NCBI GenBank assembly: GCA_002385475.1
Contig: DGDO01000006.1
Location: 1 to 9,096 of the forward strand
DNA length: 9,096 bases
DNA from: Candidatus Sordicultor fermentans
GTDB taxonomy: Bacteria; Atribacterota; Atribacteria; Atribacterales; Caldatribacteriaceae
Direction of reading: 5' to 3'
Numbering within the stretch: position 1 is the stretch's first letter; every line of letters starts with the position of its first letter. Below are positions 1 through 7,172 of this stretch, in pieces. Under the pieces are notes generated by a model. The model was not told where the DNA came from and did not search any database. It saw nothing but the letters and a program-made list of their open reading frames with translations. Position numbers and translations under genes: made by a program.

Positions 1-179
1 TTAAAAATTGCCGGGGTGACGAATAAGGAGAGTCATTGCGATAACAAAAAAGAAAGGGAGCTATAGGGGGACACGCCGCCCCCTTATAGTTATTTCACTC
101 TTTCCCTCTCCCAAAAGAAGCAGCGATTCGCCCCGGCGTCATCATAACAGGTCTTGCGAAATAATATAAAGTCTCACGA
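1..179. other. Non-coding tail beyond the operon
   Basis: No plausible gene is seen between the window edge and the reductase stop codon. The stretch carries a strong hairpin (61-89) and an imperfect inverted pair: GCCGGGGTGACGAAT at 10-24 and ATTCGCCCCGGC at 126-137, which match as reverse complements apart from a 3-nt insertion. A short motif, GTCATTGCGA, lies at 32-41. It resembles the core of dispersed intergenic repeats seen in various bacteria, and a near-identical inverted copy lies near the other end of the window. Confidence 0.5.
61..89 (-). terminator. GC-rich hairpin, possible operon terminator
   Basis: The arms CTATAGGGGG (61-70) and CCCCCTTATAG (79-89) pair with one bulged base around an 8-nt loop. 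Read on the minus strand, the hairpin lies about 90 nt after the reductase stop. It is followed by CTCCC and then a T-rich run (TTTCTTTTTTG). The T-run starts several bases after the stem, so this is not a textbook intrinsic terminator, but its place at the end of the operon fits that role. It could also be part of a dispersed hairpin repeat. Confidence 0.45.
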
Positions 180-1310
180 CTACGATATGCGACAGTAGCC
201 GGGAGGACGAGTGTCAGTTAGCTTTTCATGAGCTAAATTCAATTTATAAATGATGGGTATTTTATAGGGACAGCGAGGCTCGCACTCCCCGCATTCGTTG
301 CACACCGAAGCCTTAGGGTTCAATTCCTGATAAGCTTTCTGGGCGTAATCTTGATTCCCCAGCCAGAAACGGAGGCGGTCTCGCAGGGCATATTGAGCAG
401 GATCACGAATTATCCCATCTTGCATCTGTCGGTCATATTGCCCCTCCAGAAGAAAAACTCCGGGGATATCAATACCCAAAGGGCAAGGTAAACATTTATC
501 ACACTGGCGGCAAACATAGCTACCCAGCTCCGGAGCTTCCTCCCGGACTTTTTTCATTTCTTCCGGAGTGAAAGGCACGAAGTTTTCCACCACTTCTATA
601 TCCCTTCTTAGATACTCTTCTGTGTTAGCTCCCATAACTAAACTATCTACCCCGAGACTCAGGGTGTAACGTATAGCCTCTCGTTCACTTTCCCACAAGA
701 AACCGTCAGCCAGCGCTTTCATAGCCAGAATCCCCATTCTTTTTTCTCGAGCCCGGGGTAAAACTTCTTCTTCCCAGCCAGGAAAATTGAATCGGTCAAA
801 ATAATTCAAGGGAATCATCAAAATGTCAAAAGGATAAAGAGAAAGAGCATTGAGTGCTACTTCAGGAGTAACATGATTAGAAAAAGCTACAAAACGAATT
901 TTCCCTTCTTTTTTAGCTTTTTCTACTCCCTCTAAAGCACCCTGGGAAGAGGATATTTCATCCAGCTCTTCAAAACGGTTTAAGCCATGAATGAAAAATA
1001 TATCCACTTCACTGGTGTTGAGTCTCCTCAGGCTTCCCTCTAATGCTCTGGTTATACCTTCTTTACTCCTTTGCGCAGATTTAGTAGCCAGGATGAAGTC
1101 ATTTCTTCGAACTTTGGCCACTTTACCTATCTTTTCCTCTGAATTGCCAGACCCATAGCTCTCTGCGGTTTCTAAGTAATTTCCTCCCTGATCCAAATAC
1201 AAATTGACAATCCGCAGGGCTTCTTTCTCTGGTAGCTCTACCAGATGAAAACCGCCTAACCCCAGAAGGGAAATAGAAAAGCCAGTACTTCCTAATTTCC
1301 TTTTTTCCAT
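180..1310 (-). CDS. Aldo/keto reductase with C-terminal ferredoxin-like domain
   Basis: Predicted NAD(P)H-dependent oxidoreductase of the ferredoxin-containing aldo/keto reductase group (COG1453-like); the substrate is unknown. With the ATG at 1310 it has 376 residues. In numbering from the upstream GTG at 1319 (+3), the TIM-barrel part spans about 4-245: LGSTG near 9-13, ETAESYG at 50-56, Lys80 in ATK, and His111 in FFIHG. These match the Tyr, Lys and His of the catalytic tetrad, while the usual Asp (DTA) is Glu50. The C-terminal part has CxxCxxCxxCP at 270-280 and CxxCxxCxxxCP at 340-351, enough for two [4Fe-4S] clusters. The ATG start is preferred because AGGGGGTGA (1316-1324) sits 6 nt upstream of it, whereas the GTG lies inside that site. 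It follows the DUF72 gene by 50 nt and is the last gene of the run. Fold confident, substrate not. Confidence 0.85.
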   Translation of the reverse strand: MEKRKLGSTGFSISLLGLGGFHLVELPEKEALRIVNLYLDQGGNYLETAESYGSGNSEEKIGKVAKVRRNDFILATKSAQRSKEGITRALEGSLRRLNTSEVDIFFIHGLNRFEELDEISSSQGALEGVEKAKKEGKIRFVAFSNHVTPEVALNALSLYPFDILMIPLNYFDRFNFPGWEEEVLPRAREKRMGILAMKALADGFLWESEREAIRYTLSLGVDSLVMGANTEEYLRRDIEVVENFVPFTPEEMKKVREEAPELGSYVCRQCDKCLPCPLGIDIPGVFLLEGQYDRQMQDGIIRDPAQYALRDRLRFWLGNQDYAQKAYQELNPKASVCNECGECEPRCPYKIPIIYKLNLAHEKLTDTRPPGYCRIS

Positions 1311-1360
1311 ACTTCTCACCCCCTCAAATTATCTCACAAAAGTAAGAATTCTATACCTTC

Positions 1361-2080
1361 TCAAGATAAAATTTCTCTGAGGCGCTGAGCGTTCTTCACT
1401 GCAAAGCCTTCGTAATCATTATCAAAGTAGCAATAAACATCCCGCTCCCCGAGCCAGAAACGAATTTTAGCTCCCCATCCTTCGAGTTCTTCTTCACTGT
1501 AAAAATCGGTATAAAGGCTGCCGTGCCCGTGAAGACGAAGGTAGATAAAAGAAGAAGTTATAACTTCTTGATAGGGAAAAGAAGGGGTATCGGAAAAACA
1601 GAGACAGATATTTTTCTTTTCCAGAATTTCATAAACTTCTCCGGTAAAGAAACTCTCATTGCGAAACTCAAAAACATAACGAAAATCAGGAGAAAGAAGC
1701 TCCACAAAAGAGGTAAAAACTTCTCTATTAAATTTAAGTTGAGGAGGAAATTGAAAAAGAAGAGGACCTAATTTGTTCCCCAGCTCTCTTACCGCCTCAT
1801 AAAGCTTTGCCAGAGGTTCTTCTACCTCTCTCATTTTCTTTATATGGGTAATGTAGCGGCTGGCTTTAACGGAAAAAATAAACTCCGGAGGAGTGGTATC
1901 TCTCCATTTGGAAAAAGTAGTGGAACGAGGGAGATGATAAAAAGAAGAGTTAACCTCCACCGTATCAAAAAACTGAGAATAGTAGGAAAGCCACTTATTT
2001 TGAGGCAAATGAGGAGGATAAAACACTCCCTCCCAATGAGGATAAGACCAACCAGAAGTCCCTATCCGGGACTCTTTCAC
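1361..2080 (-). CDS. DUF72 (YecE-like) family protein
   Basis: Member of the DUF72 family (COG1801, YecE-like), a TIM-barrel-type cytosolic protein whose biochemical role is not established. All the usual family motifs are visible in 239 residues: GTSGWSYPHWEG at 7-18 followed by FYPP, VEVNSSFYHLP at 41-51, FSVKASRYITHIKK at 69-82, LGPLLFQFPP at 104-113, FEFRNESF at 137-144, YLRLHG at 180-185, and CYFDNDYEGFAVKNA at 217-231. Length is normal for the family. The start is GTG (2078-2080) and overlaps the thiD stop as GTGA, with GGGAGGG about ten bases upstream, so translation is probably coupled to thiD. Cotranscription with thiamine salvage genes is seen directly; a role in thiamine metabolism is only a guess. 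No truncation is seen. Confidence 0.9.
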   Translation of the reverse strand: MKESRIGTSGWSYPHWEGVFYPPHLPQNKWLSYYSQFFDTVEVNSSFYHLPRSTTFSKWRDTTPPEFIFSVKASRYITHIKKMREVEEPLAKLYEAVRELGNKLGPLLFQFPPQLKFNREVFTSFVELLSPDFRYVFEFRNESFFTGEVYEILEKKNICLCFSDTPSFPYQEVITSSFIYLRLHGHGSLYTDFYSEEELEGWGAKIRFWLGERDVYCYFDNDYEGFAVKNAQRLREILS

Positions 2081-2904
2081 CAGTATTTCCCTCCCTCTTC
2101 CGGATTCACCCCCTCTCTAAGAAAAAGAGGAGCTAAATGGTTGACCGGACCAAACCCTTTACCCAGGTTTAAGGAGTGGGTAATCACCTGAATCATATAT
2201 TCGTGAGCCGTTTTTACTGCTTCGGTAATTGAGTATCCTAAAGATAGGAGAGCACATATAGCCGCAGAATAAGTGCAACCTGTCCCATGGGTGTTTTTGG
2301 TGGCGATACGTCGAGCGGGGAAAGAAATAAATTCTTCTCCGTCAAAAAGGATATCCACTATCTCCTCTTCCGGGAGATGCCCTCCTTTTAGGAGAACATA
2401 GCGAGGACCCCACTTTTTGAGCGATATACAGGCCTTTTCCATATCGGAAATATCCTTTATCTCCTCCCCCACTAAAAAAGAAGCTTCAGGAAGATTGGGA
2501 GTAATCAAAAAAGAGAGAGGGAAAAGCTTGTGCACAAGAGCATCTACGGCTTCTCGCTCAAGAAGCAAAGCTCCACTTTTAGATACCATCACCGGGTCTA
2601 CCACCAATTTTTCTATATTAAACTTTTTAATCTCCTCAGCTACTGCCTCAATGATAGAAGAATTAGAAAGCATACCGGTTTTAGCCGCATCCACTCCTAT
2701 ATCACTTGCCACACACTCTATTTGTTTGGCCACCAGAGAGGGAGGTAAGTCAAAAATGGCTTCTACCCCTTGAGTATTCTGGGCGGTTATGGAGGTAATA
2801 GATGACATGCCGTACACTCCAAAAGCACAGAAAGTTTTCAGGTCAGCCTGAATTCCTGCTCCCCCTCCCGAATCTGAACCAGCTATGGTTAGCGCTCTTT
2901 TCAT
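2077..2904 (-). CDS. thiD: Hydroxymethylpyrimidine / phosphomethylpyrimidine kinase
   Basis: Phosphorylates 4-amino-5-hydroxymethyl-2-methylpyrimidine (HMP) to HMP-P and then HMP-PP, the pyrimidine substrate of ThiE. The 275-residue protein is full length and belongs to the ribokinase fold. Visible family motifs: IAGSDSGGGAGIQADLKTF at 7-25, AKTGML at 74-79, DPVMVSKSG at 103-111, TPNLPEA at 135-141, LLKGGH at 171-176, KNTHGTGCTYSAA at 203-215 with the catalytic Cys210, and GFGPVNH at 250-256. The frame is open a further 36 codons upstream, but the ATG at 2904 is chosen because AGGAGGA (2911-2917) lies just before it and the conserved N-terminus begins there; the extension would run into thiL. 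It follows thiL by 13 nt and overlaps the DUF72 start by four. There is no fused ThiE or ThiN domain. Confidence 0.96.
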   Translation of the reverse strand: MKRALTIAGSDSGGGAGIQADLKTFCAFGVYGMSSITSITAQNTQGVEAIFDLPPSLVAKQIECVASDIGVDAAKTGMLSNSSIIEAVAEEIKKFNIEKLVVDPVMVSKSGALLLEREAVDALVHKLFPLSFLITPNLPEASFLVGEEIKDISDMEKACISLKKWGPRYVLLKGGHLPEEEIVDILFDGEEFISFPARRIATKNTHGTGCTYSAAICALLSLGYSITEAVKTAHEYMIQVITHSLNLGKGFGPVNHLAPLFLREGVNPEEGGKYW

Positions 2905-2910
2905 CTTTTT

Positions 2911-2917
2911 TCCTCCT
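2911..2917 (-). promoter_or_regulatory. Ribosome binding site that fixes the thiD start
   Basis: AGGAGGA on the minus strand, 6 nt before the ATG at 2904 and directly after the thiL stop codon (2918-2920). It shows that the 36 extra in-frame codons upstream are not part of ThiD. Confidence 0.85.
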
Positions 2918-3922
2918 CTATTGAAAATGATTCCAGCCCGAGGCGGCTTCTTTTTCTTCTCTTCCACCTCTACGCAGAGAAACCCCTCCTTGCGAGACAA
3001 CCTCTCCCACAATAGTTACCGGAATTCCACTTTCTATTTCTATGAATTCTTTAACTTCTTTTCCGCGCTCCCGGGGAACGGTAAAAATTAATTCAAAATC
3101 TTCTCCTCCCGAAAGAGCAAAAAGGAAAGGGTCTTTGTTTTCCTCTTCACTCCACTCCCGAAGAGAAGGAGAAATAGGCAGTTTATCCACCTCTACCACT
3201 GCCCCCACTTCACTCTCCTCCACAATATGCCCTAAATCCTGAGAAAACCCATCAGAGACATCAATCGTAGCTACTCTCTCCCCCAAACTGTGCAATAACC
3301 TCCCTACTTGCAGGCGAGGAGAAGGAGTAAAGAAACGCTTCAAAAGAAAAGAATACTTTTCTTTTTCTTCCTCGCTACCCCGAAGAGCTATCTCTAAACC
3401 TGCTCGTGAGTCACCCAAAGTTCCCGTAACTAAAACTAAATCTCCAGGTCGAGCATTACGGCGCAAAAGCAAAGGGCGGTCATTTTCCACTTCCCCCACT
3501 AAAGTTAAGTCAAAAACCATCTGACTTTCAGTACGAGATAAATTCCCTCCTATAATATCTACTCCGTGAGCTTCCGCTTCTTCCTTGATTCCCCGCATAA
3601 ATTCCTTTAGCCACTCTGCTTCCATATCTGGCCTCAACACCCAGGAAAGAAGAGCAAAAAGAGGTTTTCCCCCCATAGCGGCAATATCACTTAAATTCAC
3701 TGCCAGAACTCTTTTCCCCAGAGAAAAGGGAGAAAAAAGAGATAAAATAAAATGTACATTTTCTACCTGGGAATCACAGGTGAGAAGATAGAAAAAACCT
3801 CGAGGGCCTCTAACCACCGCACAGTCATCTTCAATTCCTAAAACCACTCTTTTCCCCCGGGAAGGGAAAAAATTTTTCAAATAGTCAATAATCCCAAACT
3901 CTCCCCACTCTTTGAGTTTCAT
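2918..3922 (-). CDS. thiL: Thiamine-monophosphate kinase
   Basis: ATP-dependent phosphorylation of thiamine phosphate to thiamine pyrophosphate, the last step of the pathway. The 334 residues show the ThiL pattern of the PurM/AIRS-like ATP-binding fold: GIEDDCAVV at 29-37, TCDSQVENVHF at 48-58, AVNLSDIAAMGGKP at 74-87, IIGGNLSRT at 123-131 (often GGDTT or GGDLS in relatives), GDLVLVTGTLG at 160-170, PSPR at 200-203, IDVSDGFSQDLGH at 220-232, GGEDFEL at 272-278, and a C-terminal GWNHF at 329-333. The acidic metal-binding residues around 31-33, 50 and 79 are present. The ATG start overlaps the thiE stop as ATGA, so translation is probably coupled. Length is usual and no defect is seen. Confidence 0.96.
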   Translation of the reverse strand: MKLKEWGEFGIIDYLKNFFPSRGKRVVLGIEDDCAVVRGPRGFFYLLTCDSQVENVHFILSLFSPFSLGKRVLAVNLSDIAAMGGKPLFALLSWVLRPDMEAEWLKEFMRGIKEEAEAHGVDIIGGNLSRTESQMVFDLTLVGEVENDRPLLLRRNARPGDLVLVTGTLGDSRAGLEIALRGSEEEKEKYSFLLKRFFTPSPRLQVGRLLHSLGERVATIDVSDGFSQDLGHIVEESEVGAVVEVDKLPISPSLREWSEEENKDPFLFALSGGEDFELIFTVPRERGKEVKEFIEIESGIPVTIVGEVVSQGGVSLRRGGREEKEAASGWNHFQ

Positions 3923-4554
3923 GGTCTTCTCCGAAAAAGCTCAATTTTTTGCCGGAAAGAACGAGTGGCTTCCTTGACCGACTCTGCGCCTACAATAGCC
4001 GATACCACTACCACCCCATCCACACCGGTTGCTAAAACTTCCTCCAGATTAGAAAGGTTTATCCCCCCGATGGCCACCACCGGTATATTAACTGCTTTTT
4101 TAATTTCTCTCAGTCTTTCTAAACCAATGGGTTCCCCGGCATCTTTTTTAGTAGAAGTGGGGAAAACCGTCCCCGCTCCTAAATAATCTGCCCCTTCTCT
4201 TTCTGCTTCCAGGGCTTCTTCTACCGTGGAGACCGAATAGCCAATTATAAGGGAAGGAGCGATTTTCCGAGCTAAAGCTAAAGGCATATCTTCTTGGCCT
4301 AAGTGTACTCCATCAGCATCTACTGCTAAAGCAATATCTATACGGTCATTGACGATTAAAGGAATCCCCCGCCGGTGAGTAACTTCTCTCACCTTTTGAG
4401 CTTCCTCTACCCACAGACGGGTAGCTAAATTCTTTTCTCGCAGTTGAATCACTGAAGCTCCAGCATCTGTGGCTTCCTCTACCACCTCTTCATTACTTTT
4501 CTTCTGAATTTTTCTATCAGTAATAACATAAAGAGACCAATCTATAGTTTTCAA
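3919..4554 (-). CDS. thiE: Thiamine-phosphate synthase
   Basis: Joins HMP-PP and hydroxyethylthiazole phosphate to give thiamine phosphate and pyrophosphate. It is a TIM barrel of 211 residues, the usual length. Motifs: LYVITDR at 8-14, VIQLREK at 35-41 for pyrophosphate binding, LIVNDRIDIALAVDADGVHL at 66-85 followed by GQEDMP with the metal-binding acidic residues, GYSVS at 105-109, YLGAGTVFPTSTKKDAG at 124-140, VVAIGGIN at 159-166, and GVVVVSAI at 180-187. The start is TTG at 4552-4554, supported by GGAGGT (4561-4566) at normal spacing and by the conserved N-terminus; no in-frame ATG offers an alternative before the VITD motif. It overlaps the thiM stop (TTGA) and the thiL start (ATGA), so it is embedded in a translationally coupled chain. 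Confidence 0.96.
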   Translation of the reverse strand: MKTIDWSLYVITDRKIQKKSNEEVVEEATDAGASVIQLREKNLATRLWVEEAQKVREVTHRRGIPLIVNDRIDIALAVDADGVHLGQEDMPLALARKIAPSLIIGYSVSTVEEALEAEREGADYLGAGTVFPTSTKKDAGEPIGLERLREIKKAVNIPVVAIGGINLSNLEEVLATGVDGVVVVSAIVGAESVKEATRSFRQKIELFRRRP

Positions 4555-5357
4555 TCTTTCACCTCCAGAGAAAGCAGCGCTTTAAGTTCCTCTTTCTTTA
4601 TACCATAAAAGGTATCAAAAAGAGAAACTCGAAAGCTACCCGGCCCTAAAGAGTGACGAGCAGCAATTTCTCCACAAACTCCCAGAAAACCTAAAGCCGA
4701 AGATGCCGCCCATAGGTAATCTCTCTCTACTGCCGCGCAAGCAGCGCAAAGAGAAGTGGCCATGCAACCAGTTCCGGTAATCCTGGTGAGGAGAATATCC
4801 CCATTTTTTATCTTGACCGCTCTTTTTCCGTCACTCACTACATCAATTTTTCCAGTTATGGCCACGACAGTCTGGAATTTCTGACTGGCTCTTTGCGCTA
4901 AATCACTCGTATCTGCATCTACTACTCCTCCTTCCACTCCTCTAACTTCGGCTTTTATTCCCAGTAGATTTCCTATCTCCCCTATGTTTCCCCGCAAAAT
5001 AGAGATTTTAACCTCTTGCAAAATTTTCAAAGCACTCTCGGTGCGGAATTGAGTAGCTCCTGCCCCTACCGGGTCTAAAACAACCGGGATACCTAACTCG
5101 TTAGCTTTCCTACCTGCTAAAATTGCGCTTTCTACTGTTTCCGGAGTTAGAGTCCCGATATTCAGAACCAGAGCTTGAGACAGAGCTACCATTTCTTCCA
5201 CTTCCTCCCGGGCATAACTCATAACCGGCAGTGCTCCTATGGCCAACATAGTATTAGCATTGTCATTAATGACCACGAAATTGGTGATATGATGAACCAG
5301 AGGCTTTTCTTCTTTTATCTTTTTAAAAATAATTGTGCATTTTTCTTCATAAGTCAT
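4551..5357 (-). CDS. thiM: Hydroxyethylthiazole kinase
   Basis: Phosphorylates 4-methyl-5-(2-hydroxyethyl)thiazole, the salvage entry point for the thiazole half of thiamine. The 268 residues match the family: PLVHHITNFVVINDNAN at 19-35, GALPVM at 41-46, LNIGTL at 65-70, PVVLDPVGAGAT at 91-102 followed by RT, ILRGNIGEI at 120-128, AITGK at 166-170, ITGTGCMATS at 193-202 with the catalytic Cys198, and GPGSFRVSLFD at 238-248. The fold is ribokinase-like. The ATG at 5357 is preceded by AGGAGG seven bases upstream, inside the 3' end of cytX, which it overlaps by 11 nt. It overlaps thiE by four. Its presence next to ThiW fits import and trapping of the thiazole. No oddity is seen. Confidence 0.96.
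   Translation of the reverse strand: MTYEEKCTIIFKKIKEEKPLVHHITNFVVINDNANTMLAIGALPVMSYAREEVEEMVALSQALVLNIGTLTPETVESAILAGRKANELGIPVVLDPVGAGATQFRTESALKILQEVKISILRGNIGEIGNLLGIKAEVRGVEGGVVDADTSDLAQRASQKFQTVVAITGKIDVVSDGKRAVKIKNGDILLTRITGTGCMATSLCAACAAVERDYLWAASSALGFLGVCGEIAARHSLGPGSFRVSLFDTFYGIKKEELKALLSLEVKD
4561..4566 (-). promoter_or_regulatory. Ribosome binding site supporting the thiE TTG start
   Basis: GGAGGT on the minus strand, 6 nt before the TTG at 4552-4554, inside the 3' end of thiM. It makes the rare TTG codon a credible initiation site. Confidence 0.75.
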
Positions 5358-6588
5358 TGAATTTCCTCCTTGTTCCCAGATAAATTAAGCCTGAGGCGAG
5401 AAAGCTGGGAAAAGAAGCTCCCCAGTGAGGTAAAAAACGAAGAAAGATAATATATATCATTAATCCCCCCACCCAGGAGAGAAGAGCTCCTCTATCGAGA
5501 GCTTTCCCCTCATATAATTCTTTTATCTCAATCTTTCTCCGGCGGTAAAAGAAATAGTCAAAAATTACCACCCCAAAAAGAGGGATAAAAATTCCCCCGA
5601 TGAGATACAGAAAGCTTTCGTATCTATCCATAGGGAAAACTAAAGCTAAAATCGTGCCTCCTAATCCGAAGAAAAGAGTAATTAGTTTCTCCTGAAAACG
5701 AGGGAAAAGATTTAAAAAAGACATCGCTCCAGAGTAAATATCCAGAAAGGTAGTGGTAAAAGTAGAGAAAAAAACAATCACCAGAGCAATGATTCCCCAA
5801 TTTAGAGCTAACATCACCGGTATGGGGTTAGCCTGACCGGTAGAAAGAGCCAGCAATAAGCCCAAAACATACATCCAGGAACTGGCTAAAAAATATCCCC
5901 ACCAGGTCCCCCAGAAAGCAGAGCGGCTCTCTCGAGCAAAACGAGAGTAGTCTGAAACCAAAGGAAGCCAGGAAATGGGCATAGCTATCACCAGGTCTAA
6001 ACCTGCCCCCCAGGGAAGAGAGCCATCTCCCCTCCAATTTAGTAATTCCTCTGTAGACACATTATGCAAAACACTATAAGTCATGAAAAGGCAGAGAATG
6101 GCCAGAGAAAAAACCGCTATTCTTTGCATCCATTTCCAAAGAGGAGTTCCTACTAAAGCCCAAAAAGTGCTAATCATCCCGGCAATAAGCATCCAGAGCT
6201 TGACATTAGTATATCCCGCTAAAATCTGAGTAATATTATCAACTGATTGAGCACAGATGATTATCATTATCGCCGTCCAGCCTGCTAACTGAATGATGTT
6301 CAAAGCCGAGGCGAGATAAGAGCCCAATTTTCCAAAAGCTGCTCTCACTGAAACCATAGCCGGAACTCCTGAATCGCTACCTAACACTCCCCCTAAAGCC
6401 AGAGGAGTGTTACCAATTACGTGACCCAGTATGATAGCCCACAAGCCCCCGATGAGTCCTAAAGGAGCTAACATTCCTCCTGCCCACACTTCAGATATGG
6501 CAATGGCTGCTCCCATCCACAGAACAAAAAAATCCATTCCCGATAAGTTTCTCTCTTGCTGTGGAACAGGCTGGATATCTTCTGACAT
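5347..6588 (-). CDS. cytX: Putative hydroxymethylpyrimidine transporter CytX (NCS1 family)
   Basis: Inner-membrane permease of the nucleobase-cation symporter-1 family, CytX branch, predicted to import HMP; the substrate is inferred from the family and from the thi operon, not shown by sequence alone. The 413 residues contain many hydrophobic segments, roughly 11-12 membrane helices from about residue 20 to 405. NCS1-like stretches: GGMLAPLGLIGGLWAIILGH at 37-56, IGNTPLALGG at 58-67, GSDSGVPAMVSVRAAFG at 70-86, LNIIQLAGWTA at 96-106, and WLPLVSDYSRFAR at 207-219. A basic loop (FYRRRKIEIK) lies at 347-356. An upstream GTG (6612) is in frame, but the ATG at 6588 is chosen because AGGAGG (6595-6600) precedes it by 6 nt. 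It starts two bases after thiW ends and overlaps thiM by 11. Confidence 0.92.
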   Translation of the reverse strand: MSEDIQPVPQQERNLSGMDFFVLWMGAAIAISEVWAGGMLAPLGLIGGLWAIILGHVIGNTPLALGGVLGSDSGVPAMVSVRAAFGKLGSYLASALNIIQLAGWTAIMIIICAQSVDNITQILAGYTNVKLWMLIAGMISTFWALVGTPLWKWMQRIAVFSLAILCLFMTYSVLHNVSTEELLNWRGDGSLPWGAGLDLVIAMPISWLPLVSDYSRFARESRSAFWGTWWGYFLASSWMYVLGLLLALSTGQANPIPVMLALNWGIIALVIVFFSTFTTTFLDIYSGAMSFLNLFPRFQEKLITLFFGLGGTILALVFPMDRYESFLYLIGGIFIPLFGVVIFDYFFYRRRKIEIKELYEGKALDRGALLSWVGGLMIYIIFLRFLPHWGASFPSFLASGLIYLGTRRKFNDL

Positions 6589-6590
6589 CT

Positions 6591-7106
6591 CTATCCTCCT
6601 ATCTCCTCCCACTTATCAACAGATATAGCTTTTCTCAAAACCCGAACAAATAAAAGACCGATAATACATCCAGGGATACTACTTACTAAAAAAGCAGATT
6701 GAAAAAAGAAAAAAGTTGCCTCTCCTCCGGTAAAAGGGGAAACCAGATACGCGCTCAATCCAGCCCCGATAAAACCGGTTCCTAAGGGTTCGGTTAAGGC
6801 TACCCAATCTCGACGCAACCATCTGTAAAAAAGCCCAACTATTATGGCTCCCGGAACTCCCCCCGGCAAGGCAAAGATAGTTCCAGTCCCGATTGCAATT
6901 CGCAGCAATCCGGCTAAAAAAGCGGCTAATCCTCCATACCAAGGACCGATCATAATCCCGGCTACCACGTTTATTGCGTGTTGAAAGGGAAAAACTTTAG
7001 TCGGGCCAATGGGGAAACTAACACCGGAAGAAACAACCGCTAAAGCACAGAAAATAGCGACATAAGCCGTCTTTCGAAAAGAAATTTTAGCTGCTCTATT
7101 CACCAC
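6591..7106 (-). CDS. thiW: ThiW, thiazole-specific S component of an ECF transporter
   Basis: Small integral membrane substrate-binding subunit of an energy-coupling factor transporter, predicted for hydroxyethylthiazole. It needs an EcfA/EcfA'/EcfT module, which is not encoded here and must be shared from elsewhere. The 171 residues show the ThiW signature: FPIGPTKVFPFQHAINVVAG at 31-50, GPWYGGLAAFLAGLLR at 54-69, and GTGTIFALPGGVPGA at 73-87. About five or six hydrophobic segments lie between residues 12 and 156. The start is GTG at 7104-7106, with a second GTG directly after it; GGGGAG lies nine bases upstream, after the terminator. It is the first gene of the operon, behind a TPP riboswitch, and is followed after two bases by cytX. 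The thiazole specificity comes from family knowledge plus the adjacent thiM. Confidence 0.93.
   Translation of the reverse strand: MVNRAAKISFRKTAYVAIFCALAVVSSGVSFPIGPTKVFPFQHAINVVAGIMIGPWYGGLAAFLAGLLRIAIGTGTIFALPGGVPGAIIVGLFYRWLRRDWVALTEPLGTGFIGAGLSAYLVSPFTGGEATFFFFQSAFLVSSIPGCIIGLLFVRVLRKAISVDKWEEIGG
6595..6600 (-). promoter_or_regulatory. Ribosome binding site that fixes the cytX start
   Basis: AGGAGG on the minus strand, inside the last codons of thiW and 6 nt before the ATG at 6588. It favours that ATG over the in-frame GTG at 6612. Confidence 0.8.
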
Positions 7107-7125
7107 CTTCGTTTTCTCCCCTATT

Positions 7126-7161
7126 AAAAAAAGCCACCTGCCAGCTGGTAGGTGGCTTTTT
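7126..7161 (-). terminator. Intrinsic terminator of the TPP riboswitch
   Basis: On the minus strand AAAAAGCCACCT (7161-7150) pairs with AGGTGGCTTTTT (7139-7128). CC/GG pairs continue inside, with one A-C mismatch and an AGCT tetraloop (7146-7143), and the stem ends in a run of T. It lies between the aptamer and the thiW start codon, the classic position for ligand-induced transcription termination. Because the stem includes A-U pairs at both sides it could also work on the plus strand, but no plus-strand gene ends there. Confidence 0.92.
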
Positions 7162-7172
7162 GTTTACACTTC

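Noticed and set aside
1523..1771. Plus-strand open frame of 82 codons
   Set aside because: It lies wholly inside the DUF72 gene on the other strand, has an extreme Lys/Arg composition, and shows no family motif.
1844..2191. Plus-strand open frame of 115 codons over the DUF72/thiD junction
   Set aside because: Antisense to two well-supported genes, very basic translation, no recognisable domain.
2905..3012. N-terminal extension of ThiD by 36 residues
   Set aside because: It would overlap thiL, has no family similarity, and the strong AGGAGGA sits just before the internal ATG at 2904.
6679..6942. Minus-strand open frame of 87 codons in another frame of thiW
   Set aside because: Shadow of the thiW coding sequence; the ThiW frame carries all family motifs.
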